A stretch of 64,000 bases of DNA from PALSA-693 sp963781155. GTDB lineage: Bacteria; Actinomycetota; Acidimicrobiia; Acidimicrobiales; Palsa-688. Under the pieces are notes generated by a model that ran no database searches, was not told the origin of the DNA, and saw only the letters and a list, made by a program, of their open reading frames with translations. Positions 17,231 through 25,966 of the stretch are shown piece by piece. The stretch is taken from the NCBI GenBank assembly GCA_963781155.1, contig CAWAEC010000011.1:496001-560000 (forward strand), given 5' to 3'. Within the stretch, counting starts at the first letter, position 1, and each line of letters begins with the position of its first letter. Made by a program: the position numbers and the translations under genes.

Positions 17231-18061
17231 ATGAGTGGAATCGAAGCGTTCAGGTACGACAGTAAGCGGGCGCTGGTCGTCGGCGGCGCGACGGGCATGG
17301 GCGCGGCCGCGGCAAATACCGCCAGAAACCTCGGTGCCGAGGTGGTGGTCATGGATCACGTGCCGGTCGAGTTCGAGGTAGCAGACTCGATCATCGTCGA
17401 CCTCCGGGACCGATCATCAGTGGACTCCGCCCTGAGCAGGGTGCAAGGCCCGATCCATGCCGTCTTTTCCGCGGCCGGCGTGGCCGACGGGACACCGGGC
17501 CTCATGAACATCAACTTCATCGCCCACCGGCACATCATCGAGCACCTCTTGTCCAACGGGTCGCTCGTCCCCGGGAGCGCCATCTGCATGATCTCTTCGG
17601 TAGCGGGCCTCGGCTGGGAGAACAACCTGCCGCTCCTCCTCGAGTTCCTCGACACCCCCGACTTCGAGTCGGCCGAATCGTGGATCAAGACCCACGACGG
17701 GACCGACGGCTACGGCTTCAGCAAGCAGGTGATGAACGCCTACGTGGCGCAGCGCGCCTATCCGATGCTGGCCAAGGGCGTGCGCATCAATGCCATCTGC
17801 CCGGGGCCCACGGACACGCCCCTGGCTCGCGCCAACGCGGATGTGTGGCTGGCGTTTGCGCAGGACTACCGCGACGCCACCAGTTCACCGCACCTGGTGC
17901 CCGATCAGATGGGCGACACGATGGTGTTCCTGAACAGCTCGGCGGCCAGCGGCATCAGCGGGGTTAACCTGCTGGTCGACTCCGGGCACGTGATGTCGTC
18001 GTTCACCGGATCATGGGAGGCAGGCACCCCGATGATCAGGGCCATGATGGGCCGAGCCTGA
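17231..18061 (+). CDS. Short-chain dehydrogenase/reductase, 3-alpha-hydroxysteroid dehydrogenase-like
   Basis: 276-residue SDR. Cofactor motif GGATGMG with VVVMDHVPVEF, IIVDLRD, catalytic Ser in ICMISSVAGLGW, and Tyr-x3-Lys in DGYGFSKQVMNAY; the insert between Ser and Tyr (about 40 residues, LLEFLDTPDFESAESW) is typical of 3-alpha-HSD/carbonyl-reductase-like members. C-terminal NLLVDSGHVMSS fits. It precedes the LivHM-LivG genes by 140 bases on the same strand. Substrate unknown; steroid- or terpene-like alcohols are family substrates, not proven here. Confidence 0.82.
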   Translation: MSGIEAFRYDSKRALVVGGATGMGAAAANTARNLGAEVVVMDHVPVEFEVADSIIVDLRDRSSVDSALSRVQGPIHAVFSAAGVADGTPGLMNINFIAHRHIIEHLLSNGSLVPGSAICMISSVAGLGWENNLPLLLEFLDTPDFESAESWIKTHDGTDGYGFSKQVMNAYVAQRAYPMLAKGVRINAICPGPTDTPLARANADVWLAFAQDYRDATSSPHLVPDQMGDTMVFLNSSAASGISGVNLLVDSGHVMSSFTGSWEAGTPMIRAMMGRA

Positions 18062-18143
18062 GCCGGCGTGTCGAGGGAAAGCTCGCCGTCCGGGTCGCAG
18101 AGGCCCGCAAAGCCGTCACAACCGGACTTTTTACTCCGCCTAC

Positions 18144-18172
18144 TTTTGCCGACCGTGACCGTTCTGTACAGT
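18144..18172 (+). promoter_or_regulatory. Candidate promoter for livHM-livG
   Basis: TTTTGC (18144-18149) and TACAGT (18167-18172) stand 17 bases apart, 30 bases before the GTG at 18202, in a short A+T-rich patch. Weak -35; the -10 resembles the actinobacterial TAnnnT consensus. Confidence 0.35.
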
Positions 18173-18201
18173 AGGCCCCAACTCGAGTCGGGGGGAACGC
18201 C

Positions 18202-20178
18202 GTGCTGCAGTATGTGATCGCCGGGCTGGTGTTAGGAGGGATCTACGCCATCGCCGCGGCCGGGCTCGTCGTTACTTATCAGGCGTCAGGCATCCTCAAC
18301 TTCGCCTTTGGCGCCCTCGCCTACTTCATCGCCCGGTTCTATTACTACCTCAACACCCAGCACAAATGGGGGATCGCGCCAGCCGGCATCGTTGCGATCC
18401 TGGTCTTGGGACCGGCGATGGGCGTGTTCCTCTATTTTGCGCTGTTCCGGTTATTGCGCCTGTCGACCACGCTGGTAAAGATCGTCGCCACCCTGGGCCT
18501 GTCCGTGTGTATCCCGCCCCTGGCCACGGTGATATTCGGCAACGTCACCATCATCAAGGCGCCGGGACTGGCGCCACAGCCGGTCAAGGTCTTCAAGGTC
18601 GACGGGGTGCCGGTGACGATGGACCAGATCATCGTCTACGCCTGCGTCGTCGTGATCGTTGTCGCCGGCGCCTTGATCCTGCGCTACACGGATGTGGGCT
18701 TGCGGGTGCGAGCCATGGTCGACTCCCCGGCCATGACGTCCTTGTCCGGCACCAACCCGACCCGGGTGTCGGTCGGCGTGTGGGCCGTCAGCGTGACCCT
18801 GGCCGGCCTGGTCGGCGTCCTGGCGGCGCCCATCATCGGTCTGGACCCCGGCACGGACACCCTGCTGATGGCCGCGGCCTTCGCCGCCGTGATCGCGGCC
18901 CAGCTGCGCAACCTGCCGACAGCGGTGATCGTCGGCTTGCTGATGGGGATCGCCGGCGGTCTGGTCACCAAGTACCTGCCGCCGGCCAGCTCGTTCACCA
19001 CCGCGGTCATCCCCAGTATCCCCTTCGCCGTCACGGTCATCTTCCTTGTCTATTTCCTCATTCGGCGGGGGAGCATCAACGAGGCCTCGGGTGTAGGGGG
19101 CGCCCTCGACCGAGCTATATCCGTAAACGGTGACCTGCTGGCCGAGGACCCCAACAAGGCCGGGGCCAAGGCCATGGGCTATGCGCCGTCGATCGTCGGG
19201 GTGGCGATCGTCGCCCTGCTCCCGCTGTTCCTCCATCCTTTCTGGGTCACGCAGGTCGCGCTGGGCGTCGCCTACGCCGTGGTGCTGATCAGCTACACGC
19301 TGGTGATCGGCGAAGGCGGCATGGTCTGGCTTTGCATGGTGACATTCGCCGGAGTCGGCGCCGTGACCGCCGCCCAGCTGGCCACCGTCCACCACTGGCC
19401 GATCCTGGCGGCGGTGGTGGTCGGAGGGCTCGTCGCCATGCCGATCGGTGCTGCCATCGGCTTGCTCACCATCCGCCTCGGAGACCTGTACGTCGCCCTT
19501 GTCACCCTGACGTTCGGGCTGTTAATGGACAACCTGGTGTTCAGCCGCAACATCTTCCTGCAACAGGGGCTGGGCGTCACGCTCAACAAGCCGAAGTTCG
19601 TCCACACCGATAAGGGATTCGTCTACTTCGGGCTCGTCGTCTTCTGCATCATCGCCGTCTTGATCGTCAACCTGCGGCGATCCACCACGGGCATGGCGCT
19701 CACAGGGGTCAGAACCAGCGAGTCGGCCTCCAAGACGCTCGGTATCAGTGTCCTTCAGATGAAGGTGATCATTGCCGCCCTTGGTGCCCTCGTCGCCGGC
19801 ATCGGGGGTTCGCTGCTCGCCATGGAGCAGCAGGCCACCGCCCTGCCCGCGAACTTTGCCACCTTGCTGGGGGTCGTCTGGTTGGCGGTGCTGGTCACGC
19901 AGGGCATTCGCTCCAATATGGCGGCCCTGGTGGCAGGGCTCGCCTTCACCGTGTTCCCGGCGCTGGTACAGGCGCACCTGGCTCCGAAGTGGGGCAACAT
20001 CCCGCCGATCCTGTTCGGTCTGGGCGCCATCGGTATCGCCCAGAATCCTGACGGGGTCCTCGTGGTCCAGGCCCGGATCGTCAGATCCAAGCTGGGAGGA
20101 CGACGACGGCCGCGCCAGGATGTGGAGACGCAAGCGGGCCCGAGCGAGGCCGGTGTCCCGGCCGGAGTGAGCCAGTGA
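18202..20178 (+). CDS. livHM: Branched-chain amino acid-type ABC permease, LivH-LivM fusion
   Basis: 658-residue membrane protein joining both permeases. Residues 1 to about 295 are LivH-like: QYVIAGLVLGGIYAIAAAGLVVTYQASGILNFAFGALAYF contains the LivH hallmark (GxNYxxSGxxNFA-type). About 325-640 are LivM-like: SYTLVIGEGGMVWLCMVTFAGVGA with the GxxSL/GQ-type loop and RTSESASKTLGISVLQMKVIIAALGALVAGIGG. A hydrophilic linker IRRGSINEASGV...DPNKAGAKAMGY joins them. GTG 18202 was chosen as it opens the first membrane helix. GTGA overlap with livG shows coupling. Fused LivHM proteins occur in other actinobacteria; ligand not necessarily an amino acid. Confidence 0.88.
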   Translation: MLQYVIAGLVLGGIYAIAAAGLVVTYQASGILNFAFGALAYFIARFYYYLNTQHKWGIAPAGIVAILVLGPAMGVFLYFALFRLLRLSTTLVKIVATLGLSVCIPPLATVIFGNVTIIKAPGLAPQPVKVFKVDGVPVTMDQIIVYACVVVIVVAGALILRYTDVGLRVRAMVDSPAMTSLSGTNPTRVSVGVWAVSVTLAGLVGVLAAPIIGLDPGTDTLLMAAAFAAVIAAQLRNLPTAVIVGLLMGIAGGLVTKYLPPASSFTTAVIPSIPFAVTVIFLVYFLIRRGSINEASGVGGALDRAISVNGDLLAEDPNKAGAKAMGYAPSIVGVAIVALLPLFLHPFWVTQVALGVAYAVVLISYTLVIGEGGMVWLCMVTFAGVGAVTAAQLATVHHWPILAAVVVGGLVAMPIGAAIGLLTIRLGDLYVALVTLTFGLLMDNLVFSRNIFLQQGLGVTLNKPKFVHTDKGFVYFGLVVFCIIAVLIVNLRRSTTGMALTGVRTSESASKTLGISVLQMKVIIAALGALVAGIGGSLLAMEQQATALPANFATLLGVVWLAVLVTQGIRSNMAALVAGLAFTVFPALVQAHLAPKWGNIPPILFGLGAIGIAQNPDGVLVVQARIVRSKLGGRRRPRQDVETQAGPSEAGVPAGVSQ

Positions 20179-21047
20179 GCACCAACGGCGCCAATCCCCA
20201 GGTCACCGGGCCCACGACCGAGCCCACGGATACCGTCATCCTCGAGACCACCGATGTGGTGGTGCGTTTCGGGGGCTTGACCGCACTGGATAGCGTCGAT
20301 GTCAGTGTCCCGGCCGGGAAGCTGATCGGCCTGGTCGGACCCAACGGTGCCGGTAAGAGCACGCTCTTCGGGGTTTGCAGCGGCCTCCAGCGGCCGACCC
20401 GGGGCAGGGTCATGCTCATGGGACAGGACGTGACAGACGCGTCGCCCCAGGCCCGGGCCCGGTTGGGCTTGGCCCGGACCTTCCAGCAGCCGGAGTTGTT
20501 CCGCGGCCTCACCGTCCGGCAGCATCTCAGTCTCGCCTACCGGGTTCGCAACGAGCGGCCCCGGCTGTGGAAGGACCTGTTCACGATGGCGGGCTTTATC
20601 GGGAACAACCGCGCAGAGGATCAGCGGGTCCAGGTCCTGCTCGATCGTTTGTCCCTGACGCCCATCGCCAACACCCTCGTCGACGGCCTGCCGCTCGGGA
20701 CCAGTCGCCTGGTGGAAGTGGGCCGGGCGCTTGCCAGCGACCCGAAAGTGGTCATGCTCGACGAGCCTCTCTCGGGCCTGGATGCCAATGAGGCCAAGCG
20801 GCTGGCCCAGGCACTTCGTGCCACGGTCGAACAGGACGGTACCTCCCTGCTGCTGGTCGAGCACGACGTGCCGATGGTGCTCAGCCTGTGCAGCAACATC
20901 TTCGTCCTCGACTTCGGCCGGCTGATTGCGGCCGGTCCTCCGGATGTCATCCGGGTCGACCCGGCCGTGAAGGCGGCCTATCTCGGTGATGAGCCTATCG
21001 AGGGGGTCGAGCTCGACGCGATCGAGCCGGGGCTGACCGACTCCTGA
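20175..21047 (+). CDS. livG: Branched-chain amino acid-type ABC ATPase (LivG-like)
   Basis: 290-residue ATPase, with a 25-residue Thr/Pro-rich N-terminal leader before VILETTDVVVRFGGLTALDSV. Walker A GPNGAGKST, LARTFQQPELFRGLTV (Q-loop), Walker B VVMLDEPLSGLD, switch LLLVEHDVPMVLSLC and D-loop are present. The ABC signature is altered: LPLGTSRLVEVGRAL replaces LSxGxQ, a variant seen in LivG-type proteins. Start GTG overlaps the livHM stop by 4 bases. No livF follows; the LivF at 3.0 kb or one elsewhere would complete the pair. Confidence 0.86.
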   Translation: MSTNGANPQVTGPTTEPTDTVILETTDVVVRFGGLTALDSVDVSVPAGKLIGLVGPNGAGKSTLFGVCSGLQRPTRGRVMLMGQDVTDASPQARARLGLARTFQQPELFRGLTVRQHLSLAYRVRNERPRLWKDLFTMAGFIGNNRAEDQRVQVLLDRLSLTPIANTLVDGLPLGTSRLVEVGRALASDPKVVMLDEPLSGLDANEAKRLAQALRATVEQDGTSLLLVEHDVPMVLSLCSNIFVLDFGRLIAAGPPDVIRVDPAVKAAYLGDEPIEGVELDAIEPGLTDS

Positions 21048-21121
21048 CGGCGACCGGGGCGAGCCCCGGGCCAACGGGCGCCGCTTGAAACCTCGTTGGC
21101 CGAGTGCCAGAGTGTCGAGGC

Positions 21122-21313
21122 TCAGTCCGAGATAGATATCGCCCGCTCGGGGCAGTTCTGCACCCCGATCAGAGCTTGTGGGCGAAGCTCTTCAGGAAGG
21201 TCCTCGGCGGTCACCATACCGTTGCCGTCGTCGTCGGCCTCGAACACGGCCGGTGCCAACGTGTAGCACCGGCCGTGTCCCGTACAAATGCTCCTGTCGA
21301 TAATCACTCGCAC
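21122..21313 (-). CDS. CYP-type 3Fe-4S ferredoxin
   Basis: 63-residue ferredoxin: MRVIIDRSICTGHGRCYTLAP with CTGHGRC in which the usual second cluster Cys is His, and NCPERAI supplying the last Cys. This is the atypical ferredoxin type that serves actinobacterial P450s. It is 18 bases downstream of amidohydrolase copy 4 on the same strand, with no P450 beside it; the two P450 genes at 13 and 34.5 kb are possible partners. Convergent with livG. Confidence 0.88.
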   Translation of the reverse strand: MRVIIDRSICTGHGRCYTLAPAVFEADDDGNGMVTAEDLPEELRPQALIGVQNCPERAISISD

Positions 21314-21331
21314 TGGTGTACCCGGGTCGCC

Positions 21332-22614
21332 TCAGCGCCCGCCCATAAACCTCGAGGCGTTGTGCTCGAGTCCGTGCGAGTGGTCCAGACCTCCGTACTC
21401 GCGCGGCGTGGTGTCGACATCGCCGGCGTTGGCCCGCAACGCCCCGACGGTCGCCTGTTCCCGGGTCCGATGCTGGAAAGGATCGAACTGATACCAGCGA
21501 GCCGCGTTCTCCCAGGTGACCTTCTCGATCTCCTCATCGGAAAGGCTGGCGGCCGCCAGCGATTTCATCAGCACCTCAGGAGCCTGGGGCCACGTCGAAT
21601 CGGAGTGCGGGTAGTCGCACTCCCACGTGATCATGTCGATTCCGATGGTGTCCCGGTTGGCCAGACCCGTCACGTCATCGATGAAGCAACCCTGGACGTG
21701 CTCGCGGAAGACCTGGGAAGGAAGTTGGTCCCCGAAGTCGGCGCCAGTCCAGCGATGGTGGTGGTCATACACGAAATCGGCCTTCTCGAGGAAGTACGGG
21801 ATCCACCCGATACCTCCCTCAGCCAGCGCCATACGAACGTTGGGGAACCTGCGCATGATAGGAGACCACAGCAGTTCGGACGCGAATATCGCCGTCTGGA
21901 ACGGCATCACATGGGGGATCACGTCGAACGGCGCCCGGGGCATGAAATTGGGGGCGCCACCGAAGTGGAACACCATGACCGTCCCGGTGTCCTCGCAGGC
22001 CGCCCATGCCGCGTCCCACTCGTCGCCGTGATAGTCGGGATAGCCGGCCCGATACGTCTCCGGGTGCAGCGAGACCGCATGGCAGCCTTTCGCGGCAACC
22101 CGCCGGATCTCGCCTGCCATCCACTCCCCGCCCAGCGGGAACCCGGAGATAGACATCGGAATAAACCGGCCCGGGTAGGTGCCACACCACTCCTCGATGT
22201 GCCAGTCGTTGTATGCCCGGATCATGGCCGCGGCGTACTCGTGGTCGTCGCTGGCGACGAAGAACTGGCCGGCGATACCAGGCCAGGAGGGGAAGCACAC
22301 CGAGGCCAACACCCCGTTGACATCCATATCCCTGATACGGGCGTCGAGGTCGTATGTGCCCGGCCGGACCTGATCGAAGCTGGCGGGATCGCTGCCCCAA
22401 TCTTCCCGGGGGCGTCCGGCGACGGCGTTGAGTCCGAAGGTGGAAATCTCCTTGCCCTCGATCAGCCAGGCGTCGGTGCCGTTGTCGCGCCGGATGACAC
22501 GGGGTACCCGCTCTTTGAACTTTGCCGGCACCCGGTCACGAAGAATTCGCTCATGGACGGCGGCTCGACCACGTGGTCATCGACGCTGATGAGCACCATA
22601 TCCTCGACTTGCAT
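21332..22614 (-). pseudogene. ACMSD-type amidohydrolase family protein (copy 4), one-base frameshift near N-terminus
   Basis: The main open frame starts at GTG 22531 (399 residues) but lacks the N-terminal metal site. In another frame an ATG at 22614, behind a perfect AAGGAGG with 6-base spacing, encodes MQVEDMVLISVDDHVVEPPS, closely matching copy 3. Joining the two requires one missing base between about 22538 and 22558; inserting one near TTCTTCGTG gives SEF(F/L)RDRVPAKFKERVP. Downstream motifs are intact: IRDMDVNGVLASVCFPSW, IRAYNDWHIEEWCGTYPGRF, ALAEGGIGWIPYFLEK and ITWECDYPHSDSTWP. Followed by the ferredoxin gene. Either sequencing error or inactive; the 22531 start would yield an enzyme without its HxH metal ligands. 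Confidence 0.8.
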
Positions 22615-22768
22615 CAAAGCCCTCCTTCTGGCGGGACTCCGCCGCGCGGCGACGCCCCCACGACCCCGATGCTAGGCCCAACGCCCCATTGGGGCAACGT
22701 CGCCCCTCAAACTAGTCTGGCCCCGATTGGGTAGCGGCGAAGGGCGTCTCCCTCAGGAGTTCGAGCGT

Positions 22769-24343
22769 ATGGCGAAGCGGCACCATCCCGGGGTAATCCT
22801 GGCCGCAGCGTGCGTCAGCCTCACCGCCATCACGATGAATATCTCCCTGCTGAATGTGGGGCTCCCGACGCTCGCTCGAGAGCTGCATGCCTCGAACACC
22901 AGCCTGGAATGGATCGTCGACGGCTACGCCCTCGTGTTCGCCGGATTCCTCCTGGCGGCCGGATCCTTGGGCGACCGCTTCGGGCGAAGCGTGGTCATGG
23001 CATCGGGACTGCTCGTCTTCGGCCTGTGCTCCGGCCTGGCGGCAGGGTCATCCACGGTGGCGGAGCTGATTGCGGCCCGATGCGGCATGGGTCTCGGCGC
23101 CGCCTTCGTCATGCCCATGACGCTCTCGATCCTGACAGACGTGTATCCGACACAGGCAGGGCTCCGCCGCGCCGTCGGGATCTGGGCCGCCACCGCGTCG
23201 GCGGGCGCCGTCGTGGCTCCGCTGCTCGCCGGGGTGCTGCTGGCTCAGTTCTGGTGGGGCTCGCTTTTTGTCGTCAACGTTCCCTTTGCCCTGGGTACGG
23301 CCCTGGCAGTGGCCATCACCGTCCCCAACCGGGCGCCCCGACGCGACCTCCGCGTCGACTGGGTGGGTGCGGCTCTCTCGGTCCTCTTCTCGGCCGGGCT
23401 GGTATTTGCCCTTATCGAAGGACCGGACCTGGGCTGGGGCGATCCGGTCGTGGTCGGCTCGATCGTCGGGGCGGCGGTGGCGACGGTGCTGTTCTGCGTC
23501 TGGGAGCTGCGCTGTGGCGAGCCCCTCGTCGACATCCGGTGCTTCCGCATTCCCGCCTTCTCGGTGGGGTGCGGCGTGGTCGCCATGCAGTACTTCCTCA
23601 GTTTTGGCATCGGGTTCGTCGTGACCCAGTACCTCCAGCTGGTGCTGGGACTATCCGCCCTGGAAGCGGGCTTCACCCTGGTACCGGCGGCAGTGGTGGT
23701 AATGGTTGTCGCCCCGCTGGGCGCCCGAGCGTTCGGCCGGTTCGGGGCTCGCAGCGTCATCGTGACGGCATTCGTGATCGCCACGGTCGGGGCGGCCGCC
23801 CTGAGCATGTCGGCCGTCGACAGCACGGTCGCCCCGATATTGGTGACGTTGATCCTCACCAACCTGGCCATCGGCCTCATGGCACCGGGCACCACGTCGA
23901 TGGTCATGAGCGCGGTGCCAGCTGATCAGGCCGGGATGGCCTCCGGAACGCAAAGCACGACCCGGCAGCTCGGTGGTGCCCTCGGGGTTGCCGCCATCGG
24001 CAGCCTGCTCGCGGCGCGCTACACCGCCAACCTCAGCCAGGCCGTCGCCGGCACCCCGGCCCACCGCTACCTTCCCGTCGCGAAGCAGTCGCTCGCCGCC
24101 GCCCTTCAGGCGGTTCCCGGGGGTGGCCCAATCCAGCAATTCCTCTCCGGGGTGGCCCGCCAGGCGTTCGTGGACGGGCTCCACGTGGTGGGCTGGACGA
24201 TCGCCGCAACCGCGGCCGCGAGCGCCGTGGTCGTCTTCCTGGTACTTCGGGCCGCGCCGGTAACCGTCGTCGACGACACGGCCGTCGCGGTGGAAGAGTC
24301 GCCGGACATTCAAGCTGCGACGCTCTCACCGGACGAGTTGTGA
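22769..24343 (+). CDS. MFS drug:H+ antiporter-2 family transporter (copy 1)
   Basis: 524-residue protein with about 14 membrane helices, DHA2 (EmrB/QacA) type. Motif A appears as GSLGDRFGRSVVMA between helices 2 and 3, preceded by the family's MNISLLNVGLPTLARELHAS and SLEWIVDGYALVFAGFLLA. ATG 22769 is preceded by CAGGAG; an upstream TTG at 22727 has no ribosome site. The C-terminal tail after the last helix is acidic (EESPDIQAATLSPDEL). It diverges from amidohydrolase copy 4. Function: proton-driven export of an unknown hydrophobic compound or catabolic intermediate. Confidence 0.87.
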   Translation: MAKRHHPGVILAAACVSLTAITMNISLLNVGLPTLARELHASNTSLEWIVDGYALVFAGFLLAAGSLGDRFGRSVVMASGLLVFGLCSGLAAGSSTVAELIAARCGMGLGAAFVMPMTLSILTDVYPTQAGLRRAVGIWAATASAGAVVAPLLAGVLLAQFWWGSLFVVNVPFALGTALAVAITVPNRAPRRDLRVDWVGAALSVLFSAGLVFALIEGPDLGWGDPVVVGSIVGAAVATVLFCVWELRCGEPLVDIRCFRIPAFSVGCGVVAMQYFLSFGIGFVVTQYLQLVLGLSALEAGFTLVPAAVVVMVVAPLGARAFGRFGARSVIVTAFVIATVGAAALSMSAVDSTVAPILVTLILTNLAIGLMAPGTTSMVMSAVPADQAGMASGTQSTTRQLGGALGVAAIGSLLAARYTANLSQAVAGTPAHRYLPVAKQSLAAALQAVPGGGPIQQFLSGVARQAFVDGLHVVGWTIAATAAASAVVVFLVLRAAPVTVVDDTAVAVEESPDIQAATLSPDEL

Positions 24344-24522
24344 CCTCGGCTCTCTGGGCGGGGTGCGAGGGGATGCAGGGTTCGCGCCAGCGGGGATGAC
24401 CGGACAACACGTCGCCCCCGTCAGCCCCGGCGAGCGCCCGGTCCGGTACCCTCGCTCTAGGTGCTGGTACCCGCTCCGATCGGACGCAGGTGACCCCTCC
24501 CGGGGTCGGGAGGTGCGAGGCC

Positions 24523-25176
24523 ATGAGCGTCGAACGCGAGAAGCAGGAGGCCGCCGAAGCGGCAGCAGACCTCGTCGAGAATGGCATGACCGTGGGGCTG
24601 GGCACCGGCACCACGGTGGCGTTCCTTCTCCCCGCCTTAGCGCGGCGCTCGCTCGACATCCGCTGCGTTGCCACCTCGCCGCGCACCGACCGCACGGCCC
24701 GTGAACTCGGATTGCGGGTAGAAGCATTCGACGGGATCGACCGCTTCGATCTCACCATCGACGGTGCGGACCAGATCTCCCGCGACTGTTGGCTGGTGAA
24801 GGGAGGCGGCGGCGCCCACACCCGCGAAAAGATCGTCGCCGCGGCGGCGGACCGCTTCATTGTCATCGCCGACTCGTCGAAGCCGGTTGACGCCCTGCAC
24901 GCCCCCATCCCCCTGGAGCTGCTCGCCTTCGGGCTGCACGCGACCCTGCGACGGATAGGAACCGTCACCATCCGCGACGTACCGCTCAGCCCCGATGGCG
25001 GCGTGATCGCCGACTACCAGGGGCCGGTCGACGACGCTGCCGCGCTGTCGGCCTGGCTGGCGGCCACCCCCGGTCTGGTCGCGCACGGCCTGTTTCCGCC
25101 GGAGATGGTGTCGACAGTGTTTGTGGGGCGGAGCGGTTCCGTCGAGCGCATCGACCGGGCGCCGGGCCTGGCCTGA
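24523..25176 (+). CDS. rpiA: Ribose-5-phosphate isomerase A
   Basis: Interconverts ribose-5-phosphate and ribulose-5-phosphate in the pentose phosphate pathway. 217 residues, the family's usual size. Seen: substrate loop GLGTGTT, TIDGADQI with the catalytic Asp pair, and KGGGGAHTREKIVAAAA with the catalytic Lys. ATG 24523 follows GGGAGG by about 9 bases; the open frame extends 11 codons upstream without similarity. It is convergent with the tal-pgi-gnd-pgl operon, so all sugar-phosphate genes meet here although on opposite strands. Confidence 0.92.
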   Translation: MSVEREKQEAAEAAADLVENGMTVGLGTGTTVAFLLPALARRSLDIRCVATSPRTDRTARELGLRVEAFDGIDRFDLTIDGADQISRDCWLVKGGGGAHTREKIVAAAADRFIVIADSSKPVDALHAPIPLELLAFGLHATLRRIGTVTIRDVPLSPDGGVIADYQGPVDDAAALSAWLAATPGLVAHGLFPPEMVSTVFVGRSGSVERIDRAPGLA

Positions 25177-25224
25177 GGGAGCCCGCGGCGCGCCACCGAT
25201 TATCCTTCTCGCTGAGCAGGACAC

Positions 25225-25247
25225 CAGCCAGCGCTGATCGCTGGCTG
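25225..25247. terminator. Hairpin between convergent rpiA and pgl
   Basis: CAGCCAGCG-ctgat-CGCTGGCTG, a perfect 9-base-pair stem with a 5-base loop, 48 bases after rpiA and 50 after pgl. No strong U tract, so probably a bidirectional terminator of the actinobacterial hairpin-only type. Confidence 0.65.
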
Positions 25248-25297
25248 CTCGTTTCGCAGGCGACTCTCACGCGGTGCGGAGGATTTTCACGAGGTGC

Positions 25298-25957
25298 TCA
25301 GGCAGCGGCGGCTCGGTCTGCCAGCACCAGGGACGCACCGGCCGTCACGCGGCCGGCGGGAATGCTCGTGTCGCCGGCCAGCAGTTTGGCCAGCGCCATT
25401 TGCTTGTCGTCTCCGGTGATCAGCCACAGAAGCTGGCGGGCACGCGCGAGCGCAGGGTAGGTCAGCGTCATCCGCACCCGCCCCTCGTACGGCTGGGTGA
25501 GGCCAACCAGACGGTCGGTCACGGAGAGGACAGGGTCGCCGGGGACGAGTGAGGCGGTGTGGCCATCGGGGCCGAGCCCCAGGTGGATCAGATCGAACTG
25601 GGCCGGAAGGCTGGCCGCATAGGCGGCTGCAGCGGCTTCGAGGTCCGGGTCCTCGACGGGCATGGGCTGGACCCGCGCCGGGGCGGACCCAAGGGCTTGC
25701 TGGAGGTGGTGCAGGTTTCGATCCGGATCGTCGAGAGGTGCGACCCGTTCGTCGACCTGGTAGATGACGACGTTTTCCCACGGAACCGTCTCCGATGCCA
25801 GCTCGGCGAACATGGCCCAGGGCGTGTGTCCGCCACTAACGGCGAAATGGAAGCTGCCCCTGCTATCGACTGCTTCCCGGGCTCGCTCGGCAACAAAGGC
25901 CGCGCCATCCCTGGCGACCCCGGCCGGGTCGGACAGGACCCGGAGGACATGCTGCAC
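25298..25957 (-). CDS. pgl: 6-phosphogluconolactonase
   Basis: Hydrolyses 6-phosphogluconolactone, second step of the oxidative pentose phosphate pathway. 219 residues. Seen: FAVSGGHTP (phosphate loop), VDERVAPLDDPDRN and the catalytic-region LGLGPDGHTASLVPG. Last gene of the tal-pgi-gnd-pgl operon, 9 bases after gnd. No glucose-6-phosphate dehydrogenase gene is in the operon or the window to make its substrate. Confidence 0.93.
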   Translation of the reverse strand: MQHVLRVLSDPAGVARDGAAFVAERAREAVDSRGSFHFAVSGGHTPWAMFAELASETVPWENVVIYQVDERVAPLDDPDRNLHHLQQALGSAPARVQPMPVEDPDLEAAAAAYAASLPAQFDLIHLGLGPDGHTASLVPGDPVLSVTDRLVGLTQPYEGRVRMTLTYPALARARQLLWLITGDDKQMALAKLLAGDTSIPAGRVTAGASLVLADRAAAA

Positions 25958-25966
25958 CCGGGGCCT

